A stretch of DNA of 64,000 nt, from assembly GCF_016808335.1 (NCBI RefSeq), contig NC_053146.1:24670637-24734636 (forward strand). The letters are read 5' to 3'. Below the pieces are notes generated by a model that was not told where the DNA came from, ran no database searches, and saw only the letters and a list, made by a program, of their open reading frames with translations. Below are positions 22,523 through 33,202 of this stretch, piece after piece; the stretch's first letter is position 1; each line of letters opens with the position of its first letter. This DNA is from Panicum virgatum. Lineage: Eukaryota; Streptophyta; Magnoliopsida; Poales; Poaceae. A program made the translations under genes and the position numbers.

Positions 22523-23715
22523 ATGGTGAACATCAGGCGTGGTTCTGACCAGCAGGGGCAGAACAACCAGGGGCAGAACAACCAGATCCCGATGCCTCCG
22601 CCTCTGACTCCGGAGCAGTACTTCCAGCTCCAGATGCAGATGATGGCCACCCTGAACAACACTGTTCAGGCTCTTCAGCATGCTCACACTCAGCCTCCGC
22701 CTCCTCCACCGCCGCAGCCCCGCGACAGGTGTGCTGAGTTTCTGAGGGGTCAACCGCCAACGTTCTCTCACACGTCCGACCCTCTTCAGGCTGACGACTG
22801 GCTCCGTGCAGTGGAGCGCCAGCTGGACATCGCCCAGTGCGATGATCGGGAGCGAGTCTTGTACGCAGCAGGACAGCTGCGAGGTGCAGCTTTGGACTGG
22901 TGGGAGTCCCACCCAGTTCAGGACCGCGAGGCTCTCACCTGGCTCCAGTTCCGGGAGCGGTTCCGCAGCCACAACATCCCCGCGGGCGTTATGAAGATGA
23001 AGCAGAAGGAGTTCCTTGCACTGAAGCAGGTAATCTTAAATATAATAATTCAGCGGTTTCTTTTGAGCTAATGCCCCTTGTTCTATCCTTATGAATCTTG
23101 AGTTAATCTTTCGATATCTATCTATCTTTGTCACTTCAGGGGACTATGTCGGTCACGGAGTATCGTGATCGCTTTCTGCAGCTTGCTCGCTACGCCCCTG
23201 CCGATGTTGCGGATGACCGCAAGAAGCAAGAGCACTTCATGGAGGGTCTTGAGGACTACCTCCAGTACGCGCTGCTCAACCTCCGCTTCGACGACTTCAA
23301 CCATCTGGTTGACAGCGCGCTCAACACGGAGCGCAAGCACTTGGAAATGGAGGACAAGAAGAGGAAGATTGTCCCCGTTGCTTCCGGCAGCAACACTCGT
23401 CCTCGCCTCCAGCCGCCTCAGCAGTACTGGCCTCCCCAGCAGTACCTGCAGAGGCCGCAGCAGTACTCGCCTAGACAGCAATAGCAGGCAGGTCAGGGCC
23501 CGAGGTTACCGGCACCTCTGGCTTGTGCTCCACCAGCTCCGCCAGCACCGCAGGCTCCACATCCGGCAGCTCCTACCGGATAGCAGGCTTCGACACTTGC
23601 ACGCGTCTGCTATCACTACGGCCAGCCGGGGCACTACGCCAACACTTGCCCCCGGAAGGCGCAGGCGGGACAGCAGGGGCGCCCAGCTCAGCCCAGGGCG
23701 CCAGCACAAGGTCGG
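22523..23715 (+). pseudogene. Tekay-1 gag, with intron
   Basis: ATG at 22523. Exon 1 (169 codons) has MVNIRRGSDQ, a Pro-rich linker, then DDWLRAVERQLDIAQCDD and ALDWWESHPVQDREALTW, the chromovirus capsid core, ending EFLALKQ at 23029. After a 110-bp intron it continues GTMSVTEYRDRFLQLARYAP and HFMEGLEDYLQYALLNL. A stop at 23482 and another near 23581 interrupt the frame before the zinc knuckle CYHYGQPGHYANTC, whose second Cys is Tyr. The same frame runs on into protease. Start chosen because all three copies share ATGGTGAACA. Confidence 0.85.
23030..23139 (+). other. Spliceosomal-type intron in Tekay-1 gag (110 bp)
   Basis: Begins CAG|GTAATC and ends TTGTCACTTCAG|GGG, phase 0. Related chromovirus Gags read EFL-LKQG without interruption at this point. 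Without removal the frame hits TAA at about 23069. The same intron is at 33704-33814 and 39771-39882. Confidence 0.8.
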
Positions 23716-24197
23716 GTGAACCACGTGACGGCCGAGTCAGCGGCCGAGGCTCCTAACGTGGTTATTAGTACGTTCATGGTCAACTCTCACCCCGCTACAG
23801 TGCTTTTCGATACCGGTGCTACTCATTCTTTCATCTCCAAGTCATTTGCCGAGCAGCATCGTATACCGGTTTCTTGTATGAGGACAGCTATGGTAGTTAC
23901 CTCACCTGGGGGTCAGATACGTACATGTTCTATATGCTCTAGAGTTAGTATTGTCATAAAGGGGGTAGAATTCCGCACTGGCCTGATAGTTATTGACTCC
24001 TCGGGGATAGATGTGATTTTGGGCATGGAGACCCTTACCAGATGGGGAGTCCATATTCATTGTGCTTAGCGGACAGTTCACTTGTCAGCATCTGATGGCC
24101 AAGAGGTGACAGTCAGTGCTTTAGAGCCTTCTGGATTTCTTCATCAGATGGAGGCTAGACCCATGGACGGTATTCGCGTGGTGTCTGAATTCCCGGA
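23716..24197 (+). pseudogene. Tekay-1 aspartic protease
   Basis: Same frame as gag exon 2. VNHVTAESAAEAPNVVI leads to the active-site motif LFDTGATHSFIS at about 23805-23840 and ends with a GMETLTRWGV segment. A stop at 24067 interrupts the link to RT ([11 protein letters not shown] ... SEFPD). Reading breaks at about 24197, where roughly 570 bp of RT has been removed relative to Tekay-3. Confidence 0.82.
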
Positions 24198-24879
24198 TCG
24201 TATTGCAGAGATTGAGAGAGCATCAGTTGTATGCCAAGTTCAGCAAGTGCGAGTTCTGGATTGATGAGGTTCCATTCCTCGGTCATGTTATCTCTCAGGG
24301 GGGCATTGCTGTTGATCCGAGCAAGGTGAAGGATGTACTAGAGTGGGAGACACCGCAGACAGTAAAGGAAGTTAGATCATTCTTGGGCTTAGCTGTATAT
24401 TATCGGAGGTTCATTGAGAATTTCTCCAAGATCGCGAAGCCTTTGACTTCTTTGCTGGAGAAAAATGTGGCTTTCGTTTGGACTGATGAGCGTCAGAGGG
24501 CCTTTGATGAGCTGAAGAAAAGGTTGACTACGGCGCCAGTCCTGACTCTGCCAGACCAAATGAAGAGGTTCACGGTGTATTGTGATGCTTCGAAGGATGG
24601 TCTTGGGTGTGTTCTGATGCAGGAGGGCAGAGTGATTGCATATGCTTCACGGCAGTTACGTCGGCATGAGCTGAACAACCCCACTCATGATCTTGAGTTA
24701 GCCGCAGTTGTGCATGCTCTGAAGATTTGGAGGCATTACTTGTATGGACAGCGGTGTGATATCTACACTGATCACAAGAGCCTCAAATATATTTTCACGC
24801 AGAATGAGCTGAACATGCGGCAGAGAAGATGGCTAGAGTTAGTCAAGGACTATGACCTGGAGATTCACTATCATCCGGG
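24198..24879 (+). pseudogene. Tekay-1 RT C-terminus and RNase H, truncated
   Basis: Starts within RT at [16 protein letters not shown]; the fingers and palm with both catalytic Asp motifs are gone. Then [17 protein letters not shown], the thumb, and RNase H with [37 protein letters not shown] and [11 protein letters not shown]. Ends at EIHYHPG, where it joins the last bases of the 3' LTR. Frame differs from protease. Cannot encode an active enzyme. Confidence 0.85.
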
Positions 24880-24891
24880 TGTTACACTGCA

Positions 24892-24919
24892 GGACTCGGC
24901 TACGAAGAGCTCGGGGGCT
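24892..24919 (+). promoter_or_regulatory. T1 polypurine tract before 3' LTR
   Basis: gaagagctcgggggct immediately before TGTCAG. It is continuous with T1 sequence ending at 14502 once Tekay-1 is removed. Confidence 0.65.
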
Positions 24920-25334
24920 TGTCAGACCCGGGGCAGCGGAACTGCTTATAGGCAAAGAATGTTCTAGAGTAAGGGATAGCTCATGGATGTACCTTATCTC
25001 TCTTGTAACTACCTGGATAGGCGTAGAACTTGCCGTAGTACAAAGGAAACTACCCGATCGTACTATAGTAGGACTCCAACTGTACTCGGCTAGGACTTTC
25101 CATGTAAACCTGTCCCCTAGATATATAAGGGCGGGCAGGTACCCCCTCAAAACATATCAACACCTAAGGCAATACAAACCACCACACAGGACGTAGGGTA
25201 TTACGCAACTCGCGGCCCAAACTTATCTAAATCTTTGTGTTACTTGCACCATCGAGTTCCAGAGCAGTCGATCCCTACCTACAAACCTTACTGCTAAGGG
25301 TATCCCTGAGCAGGCTTGGCGGTAAACACCGACA
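24920..25334 (+). repeat. T1 3' LTR (415 bp)
   Basis: TGTCAGACCCG ... ACACCGACA. TATATAA at 25122-25128. Aligns with 4060-4457. Directly followed by Athila gag. Confidence 0.85.
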
Positions 25335-26369
25335 GCTACCAAATTGGAACTTCTGATGAAGAAGCTGGAATCTCCACACTAGGAGGTTAATCAGGTTTCG
25401 GAGTCTCGTATGACATGTGAAACATGTGGCGAGACTGGGCACTCAGGCAACTCATGCCCATTGACTCAAGAGGACGCAAACTTCGTTGGGAGTAACAATA
25501 ATCCCAACTCAGGATTTCGTCCTCAGCAGGGTTGGAACTCCAAGCCCAACCTCCCCTTCGGTCAACAACAAGGTATGAACTTCAATAACAGTTTTCAGCC
25601 CACATTAAAAGACCTAGTGTACGGCCAAAAGCAAATTAATGACAACATTAGTACGAAATTCCTTGCTAACGACAAGATGTTGGAATCTATGGCTGCACAA
25701 CTAGAGGGATTTAATTCTGTTGTTAAGAACCAACTGAGCTTTAATAAGATGATAAAAACTCAAGTAGCTCAGCTTGCATCTTCTTGTCCTAACGTTAACA
25801 CAGGGAAACTACGCCGGCAACCGGAAGTACCCCCGAAAGAAAATGTTAGTGCGGTGACCACGCGTGGTGGTAAGACCACGCAAGAGCCACCTTTTCCACA
25901 GGATGCAGGAAAGCAGCGGAAGACCATAACCGCTAGCCATACCGAAGTTGAAGACGAAGTGCAGGAGGAGGCTGTCAAATCCAGCACTTCTGCTACCCAG
26001 GAAGACCCCGTGGAACCCCCTAGAACTTCACGGGACAATCATGACACAACTGCCTTATCGTTTCCAGAGCGGATAAGGAAGCCAGTGACCAACGAACAAT
26101 TCAGCAAATTCGTCAAGGTAATAAAGAAGCTATATGTGAACATAACACTTCTTTACGCTATGCAGGTACCCACGTATGCCAAGTATATCAAAGATATCCT
26201 TGGAAACAAGCGGACGCTGCCCACCACTAAGGTTGTGCAGTTAACTGAAGAGTGTAGTGCAACTATACTCGATCCTCTCCTGGTGAAGAAGAAAGACACA
26301 GGCTGCCCCACCATCACCTGCTCGATCGGGGCTCAACACTTTTCGAACGCCCTCTGCGACTTGGGAGCT
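25335..26369 (+). pseudogene. Athila gag C-terminal part and start of protease
   Basis: Open frame from 25410, with one upstream in-frame stop near 25379. Reads KLELLMKKLE, then a CCHC zinc knuckle CETCGETGHSGNSC (from 25416), NSGFRPQQGWN, FQPTLKDLVYGQ, ESMAAQLEGFNS, TQVAQLASSCPN, then a lysine/acid-rich linker, LSFPERIRKPV, and MQVPTYAKYIKDIL. It ends in the protease start TCSIGAQHFSNALCDLGA, where the catalytic Asp is present. The expected continuation (S-V-S-V-M-P) is replaced by unrelated sequence at 26370, where element H begins. Role: RNA packaging and particle formation, then processing. Confidence 0.85.
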
Positions 26370-26404
26370 CCAGACTCTAAACCCGAGCCCTCGCCATGAG
26401 GTAT

Positions 26405-27623
26405 TGTTATCGCCATAAATTAACAGGGTTAATTAATGGGCCGCAAGTGAGTTGGGCTTAATGCAGAAATTAAAGGAGGCTTACGAATCGGCTCCTGCGT
26501 GGGCGTTCGGGCCATCTGGGCCATGTACCTTTAGGTTTAAGTTCAGTTTGAGTTAGAGATAGAGTCCAATATTGACACGTTAGTTTAGATTGTTTTCCAA
26601 GTCTCCAGACTATAAATATGTACCCTATGACATTCGTAAAGGAAGAACGTCATCACGTCTCGCAACAACAATTCTCGGCGCACCACCATCCCTAATCCTA
26701 GGGTTTCATCCAAGTAAGCGCCATGCTGCCCTGATTACTTCTTGCGATCAGGGAAGCATTGTTCGTACTTTTACCTTGGTATTACTCGTACTGAAGCGTT
26801 TTTTATGGCAAGTAGTGCTAGTTATACTGGTATTCGTAGCATGACCTTTAGTAGATCTATCATGCTCTTGTTGTTTATCATCTACGAATATCATGTTATC
26901 TCTGCGTGATCATGTATTAATCTTATACTAATTCTCGTTGCATAGAGTTAGTCGCGTAGAGATAACACCCTGCTTCTTTTCTCTCTAGTAGATCTAATCT
27001 GTTATGGTTTGTTCTTATACGTAAGAATCGGCGTAATATCTGCTAGTTTAGGCCTTGCAAACAGGTTGGACGATTCTGCGACGTATTAGATGCTTTGCCT
27101 TGATCTTAACAGGGATTGATCCGGGAATCAGCTTTTGCTTATTCTTAGGGCTCTATTCTGGTTAAAGTTTGGTTATCTATTACGCTCGTTAGGCCTAACT
27201 ATGTGTAGGATGTTCCGATCTAGCAGTGAAGCTTTTACCGTCATGGATTAGATTAACTAGATCTAATTGAAGTAGTTTTTTGCAGTTATTTGCTTTATCT
27301 ATTAATATCTAGATATGCAGATCTGATCTGACACCGGGACTCAATCGACTCTTTAAAGCCGATGCAAGAGTCGTCCCGGGGAGCCGACCACGGCTCGGAC
27401 TAATGTTTACACGTGTTTGTGCATGTAGGCAAATCGTCGAAGGCACTTTTGCACCTTCCTGATCGGGTATAGGTCAGGTGGCACGCCCTGCATCTCCGGA
27501 AGCATCGGCGTGTGACAGGATCTGGGACGTTGACCGAGGGACCGGTGCCAGCCAGCGCCCCGGCAGCTTCCCGGCTCTTCGTGTTGCCTGTCGCTACTCG
27601 TCGGTGGGTTTTGACCGACAACA
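26405..27623 (+). repeat. H 5' LTR (about 1.2 kb)
   Basis: Proposed TGTTATCG start and GACAACA end, with a TATA box and downstream transcribed-looking region. 26370-26404 is not explained; the LTR could start a few bases earlier (tgaggtatt at about 26397). No ORF with known motif. Confidence 0.6.
26611..26617 (+). promoter_or_regulatory. TATA box of H LTR
   Basis: ccagacTATAAATatg about 200 bp into the LTR, followed at about +80 by aaccct-type leader sequence. Confidence 0.6.
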
Positions 27624-27628
27624 CATTC

Positions 27629-27647
27629 TGGCACGCCCAGTGGGACC
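27629..27647 (+). promoter_or_regulatory. H primer-binding site region
   Basis: tggcacgcccagtgggacc a few bases after the LTR, the sequence found at this place in many Tat elements. Confidence 0.65.
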
Positions 27648-27675
27648 TTCATCAGCAACAACGTCCACCGCTGGG

Positions 27676-28062
27676 ATGACTGGACCTCAGAACCAAGCGC
27701 CGATTCCGCCGGTCACCAACCCTGTCACGTATGAAGAGCTGACCCCCGAACACCAGCAGAAGTATGATGAGGTCAAAGCTAAGTTCGAAGCCGATCTCAT
27801 CGGCTCTTTCGAGAGGACCCGCAGCCATGGCATCAGGTGGAAGGGGTTCTCACCCGAAGGCGCTCTCGACAACGTCGACCTGTCTGTACCATTAGAGGAG
27901 CGCACCAGGGCCCTGCGCCAGGAGATGAACTACATGGTGGCTCACTCGCTTCATCGGCACTTAGAAAGCCTGGTGAACGAGCTCGAGCGCGTGGCACATC
28001 GCGTCGTCCAAGAGGTGATCAAGAACTAGTACTCCCCATCGAGACCAATCCTGGGGAGTCAC
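27676..28062 (+). pseudogene. H gag N-terminal part
   Basis: ATG at 27676; reads [43 protein letters not shown] and HRHLESLVNELERV. In-frame TAG at 28027-28029. Tekay-3 inserts at 28062; the frame continues at 44309 (SHRGEAPL). This is the N-terminal domain upstream of the capsid core. Confidence 0.78.
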
Positions 28063-29275
28063 TGTAACACCCGGTTTATAAAAGGACATAAACCGAGCAA
28101 TCATATACGTGCCAGGATCAAGTCACACGTATATACAACAGAATGAACAATATATCACAGCACATATCACGTAAAAGATATAATAAAGCGAGTATGAATG
28201 TTATTTATTACATTAATGAAAAAATGTCTGATACAGAGTATGCGGAAGCGTAAAACATAAACGAAGCCTCTCGGAAGCTGGGCACCACAGGGATGTCGAC
28301 TGGGAGACGAACGCCTAGAAGTCCTCGTACTCCTGGTAGCTCCGGGTGAACTCCCTCACGTCGGCAGGAACTGAGCAGCAGTAGAGTATCCCCAAAAAGG
28401 ACAAGAGGAAAAAGAGTAGAGAAGGCAAGTATGAGTACACAACTTGTACTCAACAAGTATAACACAAACTATGAGGCTCTAAGGTTGGCTGACTCAACTG
28501 CATTAGCTTTTAAGTCTTGGCAAAGTTTTATTAAAGCTAATTACTACAAGTTGATGAATTACCATAAACCCAGTTACATAGTAATTAATTAGAATTAATT
28601 ATGAACTACTGAGAACCAAACCAAACCAAACCACCCGGGGAAACCCTCCTAACCAAAGATAACCCCACTAATCAAAAGGAGGATCTGGGCCGCTCATGAC
28701 TGTGAGCACGGCTAGTATACTAGTTTTACACTCTGTAGAGGTTGCACATCTTTACCCACAAGTCGTGAGCTACGCTAGTTGTTCATCACACTTCCTTAGG
28801 TGAGATGGCTAGCAAACTCACCACGAGGCCTTTACAAAGAATCTTGTTGGTAAGGAGTAACCGCGAGGGTGGATCGGCGACTATGGAGCAGGTCTAGTGG
28901 GTGTCAAGACACGGAGCACAGACGAGGCCACTCAGTACGAGGGCCATAGAAGCTTACCCCCCCTGCCCCGCAGGTAAGTTACTCCAAACCAAAAAGACCT
29001 AATTATTACGCCAAGACCGTCCCATTCCAGTCTTGCAGTAGCGCTGTTGTCCCAGGTTATCGCTCTATGAACCGGTCCTTTTGGAGAGTGGCCAACCAAG
29101 CACTAAGCACCGTGCTGGCCCCCAAAACCATGTTTCTAACAAAACATATTTTAACGAGACGTGAGCCACTCAAACACGGAGAATAGGGGGCCACTCCCAT
29201 AATTAAGTTGCATATACCATTAATCAATTTAATTAAAAAGGACCAAGTGTGTTATAGCGCGGCAACCTAGCACAA
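28063..29275 (-). repeat. Tekay-3 3' LTR, distal part
   Basis: Reverse complement ends AAACCGGGTGTTACA. Very similar to 40959-42175 of the 5' LTR. Stops at cctagcacaa, where Tekay-2 begins. Carries exon-like block b at 28315-28370 (56 nt, open, ending DF then TAG). Confidence 0.85.
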
Positions 29276-32200
29276 TGTAACACTCTAATTTAAATTTCAG
29301 CATTTAATAATAAATTTAATTGGATTTATTTAAATTTCTAAGGTTTATTGTGTTTAGACTCGCATTTAATCTAATTTTTTTGATCCACAAGTAGTTAAAA
29401 TTTGGCTAAGTTTAAAATTTTGTTGTTGCATTCATGCTGGTGCATTGTTCTTTTTGTTTGAGTGCTAGGGTTGAATTCAAATTTGAATTTGAATTCAAAT
29501 AGTTTGAGTGGCGTTTAGAAATAGAAAAGGGAGAAGAGAATAGAAAAACCCAGAAACCAAACCCAACCCAGTCAGCCCACCCAAACCCTTGCAGCCCAAT
29601 TCAACCTCCCTCCTCCTGGCCCAGCACGCCAGCCCAGCGCCGGTCCGCTTCCCTCATTCCAGCTCCGCTCGGCCCAGCCCCGTCTCAGCGTCCGCTCGGC
29701 CCACTCCGCCCGTCAGCCCTTCCTTTCCCAGCGCACGTGGCCCAGCTTGCCCACCTCCGCTCGGCATGCTCCGCCCGCGCACGTCGCCCCTCCCCCTCAC
29801 TGACTACGCTGGCCCACCGATCAGTCTCGTCTCCCTCCTCCGCCCGTGTCTTCCGCCCATGCTGCAACAACTGGCCGCGATCACCGCCGGCCTTCCTTCC
29901 TGAGCCCAGGCGCCGAGATCCCCAGGCCTGCCCTTCTTAACCGCAGTCGCACCCCTGGACCTTCTCATCTCCACCCCGCACCCGCCTCCAACCCTAGCCG
30001 CCGCCTCCGTGCCTCTGCTCCGCCTCGCCGCGGCCACGCCGCCCCGCTACACCAGAGCTCCGGCCAAGCCGCGCAGCAGCTCCACCTCGGGCTCCGGAAG
30101 TTTCCCGAGCCCGCTGCCCTTGGCCTCCGCCACGACCTCACCGGAATCTACCACAGCCCCGTCGCCGCAGGTGAGGCTATCTCCGAGAAATTGCTCGCCG
30201 CCGGTGCCGTTACGGCCTCGCTGACACCCCCACCGGCTATGCAGGGACACCACGAGCCGACCCGTGGAACCCAGGAGCCCGGAGAACCCCTGCATCACCC
30301 CTATCCCCGAGCTTCGCACCGATCTCGCTGCTAGACCTCGACACCGGCAGTCCTGCGCCGTAGCCTTCTCCACTCCAGGCCCTCGGTGAGCTTCCACCTG
30401 CCCTATCCTTCCTTTTGCGCTAGTTAGCCTCGGCCGTGGCGCATTCTTTTGCCCAGACCCCGCACGCCGGCGGGCGTCGCCGTGCAGGTCCGCCCCCTTG
30501 CCGTGGCAAGCCCCGTCTGAGCCCCGAGCCGCCTCCCTGTGGCCTCCAGTGCATTACGCACGCCACGGCGGTGCTCCACGGCCAAACCGAACCCCGAGCG
30601 GACCCCTAGAGCGCCAGATTGGCTTTCCCCGGCGAGCTCACCGCCGCGGAGCCGTGCTCCGGCGACTCAGCGCCACCACCCCAGCCCAGAGCCATCCAAT
30701 CCTAGATCTGCGGCTCAAATCTGTTCGGCCTGAAGTCAACTAACCCAAATAATGGTCAGCGCCTGGAATCTTGCAAAAGAACCCTTGTGTTTTCCTAGAA
30801 TCAACCCGCGGTCCAGCCTTATTCAAAAATAATTCCAGTTTGACCCAGAATCTTGCACGGACGCCCTGAGCTTTTTAGATTTTGAACCCGCCGTCCCTGG
30901 ATGTGCAGTTTTGCACGTTAGCCCCTGGATATATAGGTTATTTGTGTTTTAGTCCCTGGTTTTTGCCCAAAACCCCCCTGCAGTTCTGTTTTTCTTACAG
31001 TTAAGCCCCTAGAACTTGTTTTAGGCCTAGTTTTCGCGTTCTAGCTCCGTTTTAGGCGTTCTTTATATCCACGCGATCGTTGTAATGCGTAGAATAGTTC
31101 TAGCTTAGTTTAGTTGGCTGTTTTTATGTATTGTTGTACTGTTTCTTAGTTTTTTCTATTGTTTGCATGTATGTTTATTGTTGTGTATTGTTTTTGGCCA
31201 TGTGTTCGTGAGTAGACGTTGATCCATCTGAGGAGCCCCAGTACTAGTACCAGGAGCCATCTTCAGAGCAGTTTGAGCAGCAGGAGAACTTTGAGGAAGG
31301 CAAGTATAACATGAACAACACCTATCACTTTAAATACATTTTCGTACTGCATTTTAATACTGTAGGCCTATAAGGACCTTCCTAGCCACTTTATATCCTC
31401 TCTATATATATATCCTATGGGTTGCATTTTGGTTAGTTGTTCTAGGTGCCGCGCTATAACACACTTGGTCCTTTTTAATTAATTTGATTAATGGTCTATG
31501 CAACTTAATTCTGGGAGTGGCCCGTTTGAGTGGCTCACGTCTCGTTAAAATATGTTTTGTTAGAAACATGGTTTAGCGGGCCAGCATGGTGCTTACTGCC
31601 TGGTTGGCCACTCTCCATAAGGACCGGTTCATAGAGCGACAACCTGGGACAACGGCACTACCACAAGACTGGAATGGGACGGTCTTGGCTTACAAATTAG
31701 GTCATTTTGGTTCGGGAGTAACTTACCGACGGGGCAAGAGGGGGGTCATGCTTCAATGGTCCCTGTGCTATGAGGCTTGGTCTGTGTACCCCCTTGAGGT
31801 GGGCACCATCGTTGCATTGCCTGAATCCTTAGCAGTTACACCTTACCAACGTGATCCTTTGTACCGGCCTCGTAGTGAGTTTGATAGTCATCTCACCAAA
31901 GGAAGTGTGCTGAACAACTAGCGTAGCTCACGACTTGTGGGTAAAGATGTGCAATCTCTGCAGAGTGTAAAATTGGTATACTAGCCATGCTCATGGTCAT
32001 GAGCAGCCCAGATCCTCCTTTTGATTAGTGGGGTTATCTTCCTTTGACGAGGGGGGTTCCCCGGGTGGTTGGTTTGGTTTGGTTCTCTGTAGTATCATAA
32101 TTAATTATGATTAATTACTATGTAACTGGGTTTTATGGTAATTCATCAACTTGTAGTAAATAGCTTTAATAAAATTTTGCCAAGATTAAAAGCTAATGCA

Positions 32201-32628
32201 GTTGAGTCAACCAACCTTAGAGCCTCATAGTTTGTGTTATACTTGTTGAGTACAAGTTGTGTACTCACTCTTGCCTACTCTACTCTTTTTCCTCTTGTTC
32301 TTTTGGGGATACTCTACTGCTGCTCAGTTCCTGCCGACGCGAGGGAGTTCACCCGGAGCTACCAGGAGTACGAGGACTTCTAGGCGTTCGTCTCCCAGTC
32401 GACGTCCCTGTGGCGCCCAGCTTCCGAGTTTCGTACTTGTACTTTACGCTTCCGCTGTATCAGACATTTTGTCATTAATGTAATAAATAACATTCGTACT
32501 CGCTTTATTATATCTTTTACGTGATATGTGCTGTGATATACTGTTCATTCTGTTGTATATACGTGTGACTTGATCCTGGCACATATATGCTTGCTCGGTT
32601 TATGTCCTTTTATAAACCGGGTGTTACA
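29276..32628 (+). repeat. Tekay-2 5' LTR, complete (3353 bp)
   Basis: TGTAACACTC ... AAACCGGGTGTTACA. AT-rich first about 250 bp, GC-rich 29550-30700, then AT-rich. Contains exon-like blocks and AATAAA near 32483. The long frames in the GC-rich part (for example 29846-30334) have no recognisable motif. Confidence 0.88.
31216..32383 (+). other. Exon-like pair, Tekay-2 LTR copy
   Basis: Block a 31216-31299 (84 nt): two 3-nt deletions relative to other copies and one internal TAG; donor AAG|GCAAGT kept. Block b 32328-32383 (56 nt) open: ADAREFTRSYQEYEDF then TAG. Confidence 0.42.
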
Positions 32629-32631
32629 GAG

Positions 32632-32643
32632 TGGTATCAGAGC
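32632..32643 (+). promoter_or_regulatory. Tekay-2 primer-binding site
   Basis: tggtatcagagc, exact complement of the plant initiator Met tRNA 3' end, three bases after the LTR. A non-coding leader (32644-33202) follows. Confidence 0.9.
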
Positions 32644-33202
32644 CGTATCGACTGTAAGACGAAAGCCTAGATAGAACTGGATGAGTTTTAGGTCTTCTTC
32701 TCTCTAAGCCTTGTCAGCTGAAATTATTTTTCTATTATATTCCTTGAATTCCGAAATTTTTACTCGTCTTGCCTTGATTTCTCTCTATAGAATTGTTTCC
32801 GTAGATTCTGGCCTGAAGTAAGTCGATTGACCATCATGGGTGTAAGCTAAATGACCCCTTTATAATAGCACGATCGCACGTTCTGCGCCGCGTTGTGTTA
32901 GTCAAGTCGTGTGATAAGCTCGGCTAAGTTGTGAAATTTGTATGCTTGTTATTATGCTACATGTTTGATTTGGATTTTTGAATGATTGCATAGTTTAGTA
33001 GTTAAATTTGTTTAATGAAAATCAGTCTTAAGTTAAATTAAATTAATTAATAAAACGAGTTAGATCATTGGGGGTAAAACCGTCCATTCTATCCTGTCTA
33101 CTTTATCATGTCTAAGTCTTTCTTGCAGAAAAATATCGCATCCATCTGAATTTATTTCTGCAATATCCTTACTCATGAAATCTTGTGTCCAAAAAAAATC
33201 AG

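Larger units (their letters stand above)
14503..24886 (+). mobile_element. Tekay-1: chromodomain-type gypsy element, internally deleted
   Basis: Starts TGTAACACCC at 14503 and ends GGGTGTTACA at 24886. The same pentamer CTGCA flanks both ends (14498-14502 and 24887-24891), so this is one insertion into T1. Inside: composite 5' LTR, initiator-Met-type primer site, gag with intron, protease, truncated RT and RNase H. The rest of RNase H, integrase, chromodomain and nearly all of the 3' LTR are missing; the deletion joins a CCGGGT in RNase H to the CCGGGT near the LTR end. Family assigned by near-identity to Tekay-3, which keeps integrase and chromodomain. Confidence 0.9.
4060..25334 (+). mobile_element. 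T1: Tat-clade Ty3/gypsy retrotransposon, split by Tekay-1
   Basis: Delimited by LTRs starting TGTCAGACCCG at 4060 and 24920. Flanking pentamers are GCTGC (4055-4059) and GCTAC (25335-25339), one mismatch, consistent with an aged target duplication inside Athila gag. Order: LTR, primer site, gag, protease, RT, RNase H, second RNase H, integrase, tandem repeats, antisense gene, polypurine tract, LTR. The double RNase H, 3' tandem repeats and antisense ORF are recognised traits of Tat elements. The LTRs differ at roughly 25-30 positions by eye plus a small indel near the end, so this is an old insertion. Tekay-1 interrupts it at 14503-24886. Confidence 0.88.

Noticed and set aside
22496..22972. 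Long minus-strand ORF opposite gag (also 33173-33646 and plus-strand 39940-40413)
   Set aside because: Shadow of the GC-rich gag frame on the opposite strand; no motif.
24920..25334. Independent solo LTR that truncated Tekay-1
   Set aside because: The polypurine tract and T1 sequence precede it, and CTGCA flanks Tekay-1, so it is the 3' LTR of T1 itself.
29846..30334. 162-codon ORF
   Set aside because: Same GC-rich LTR zone as above, no domain, not conserved in frame between LTRs.
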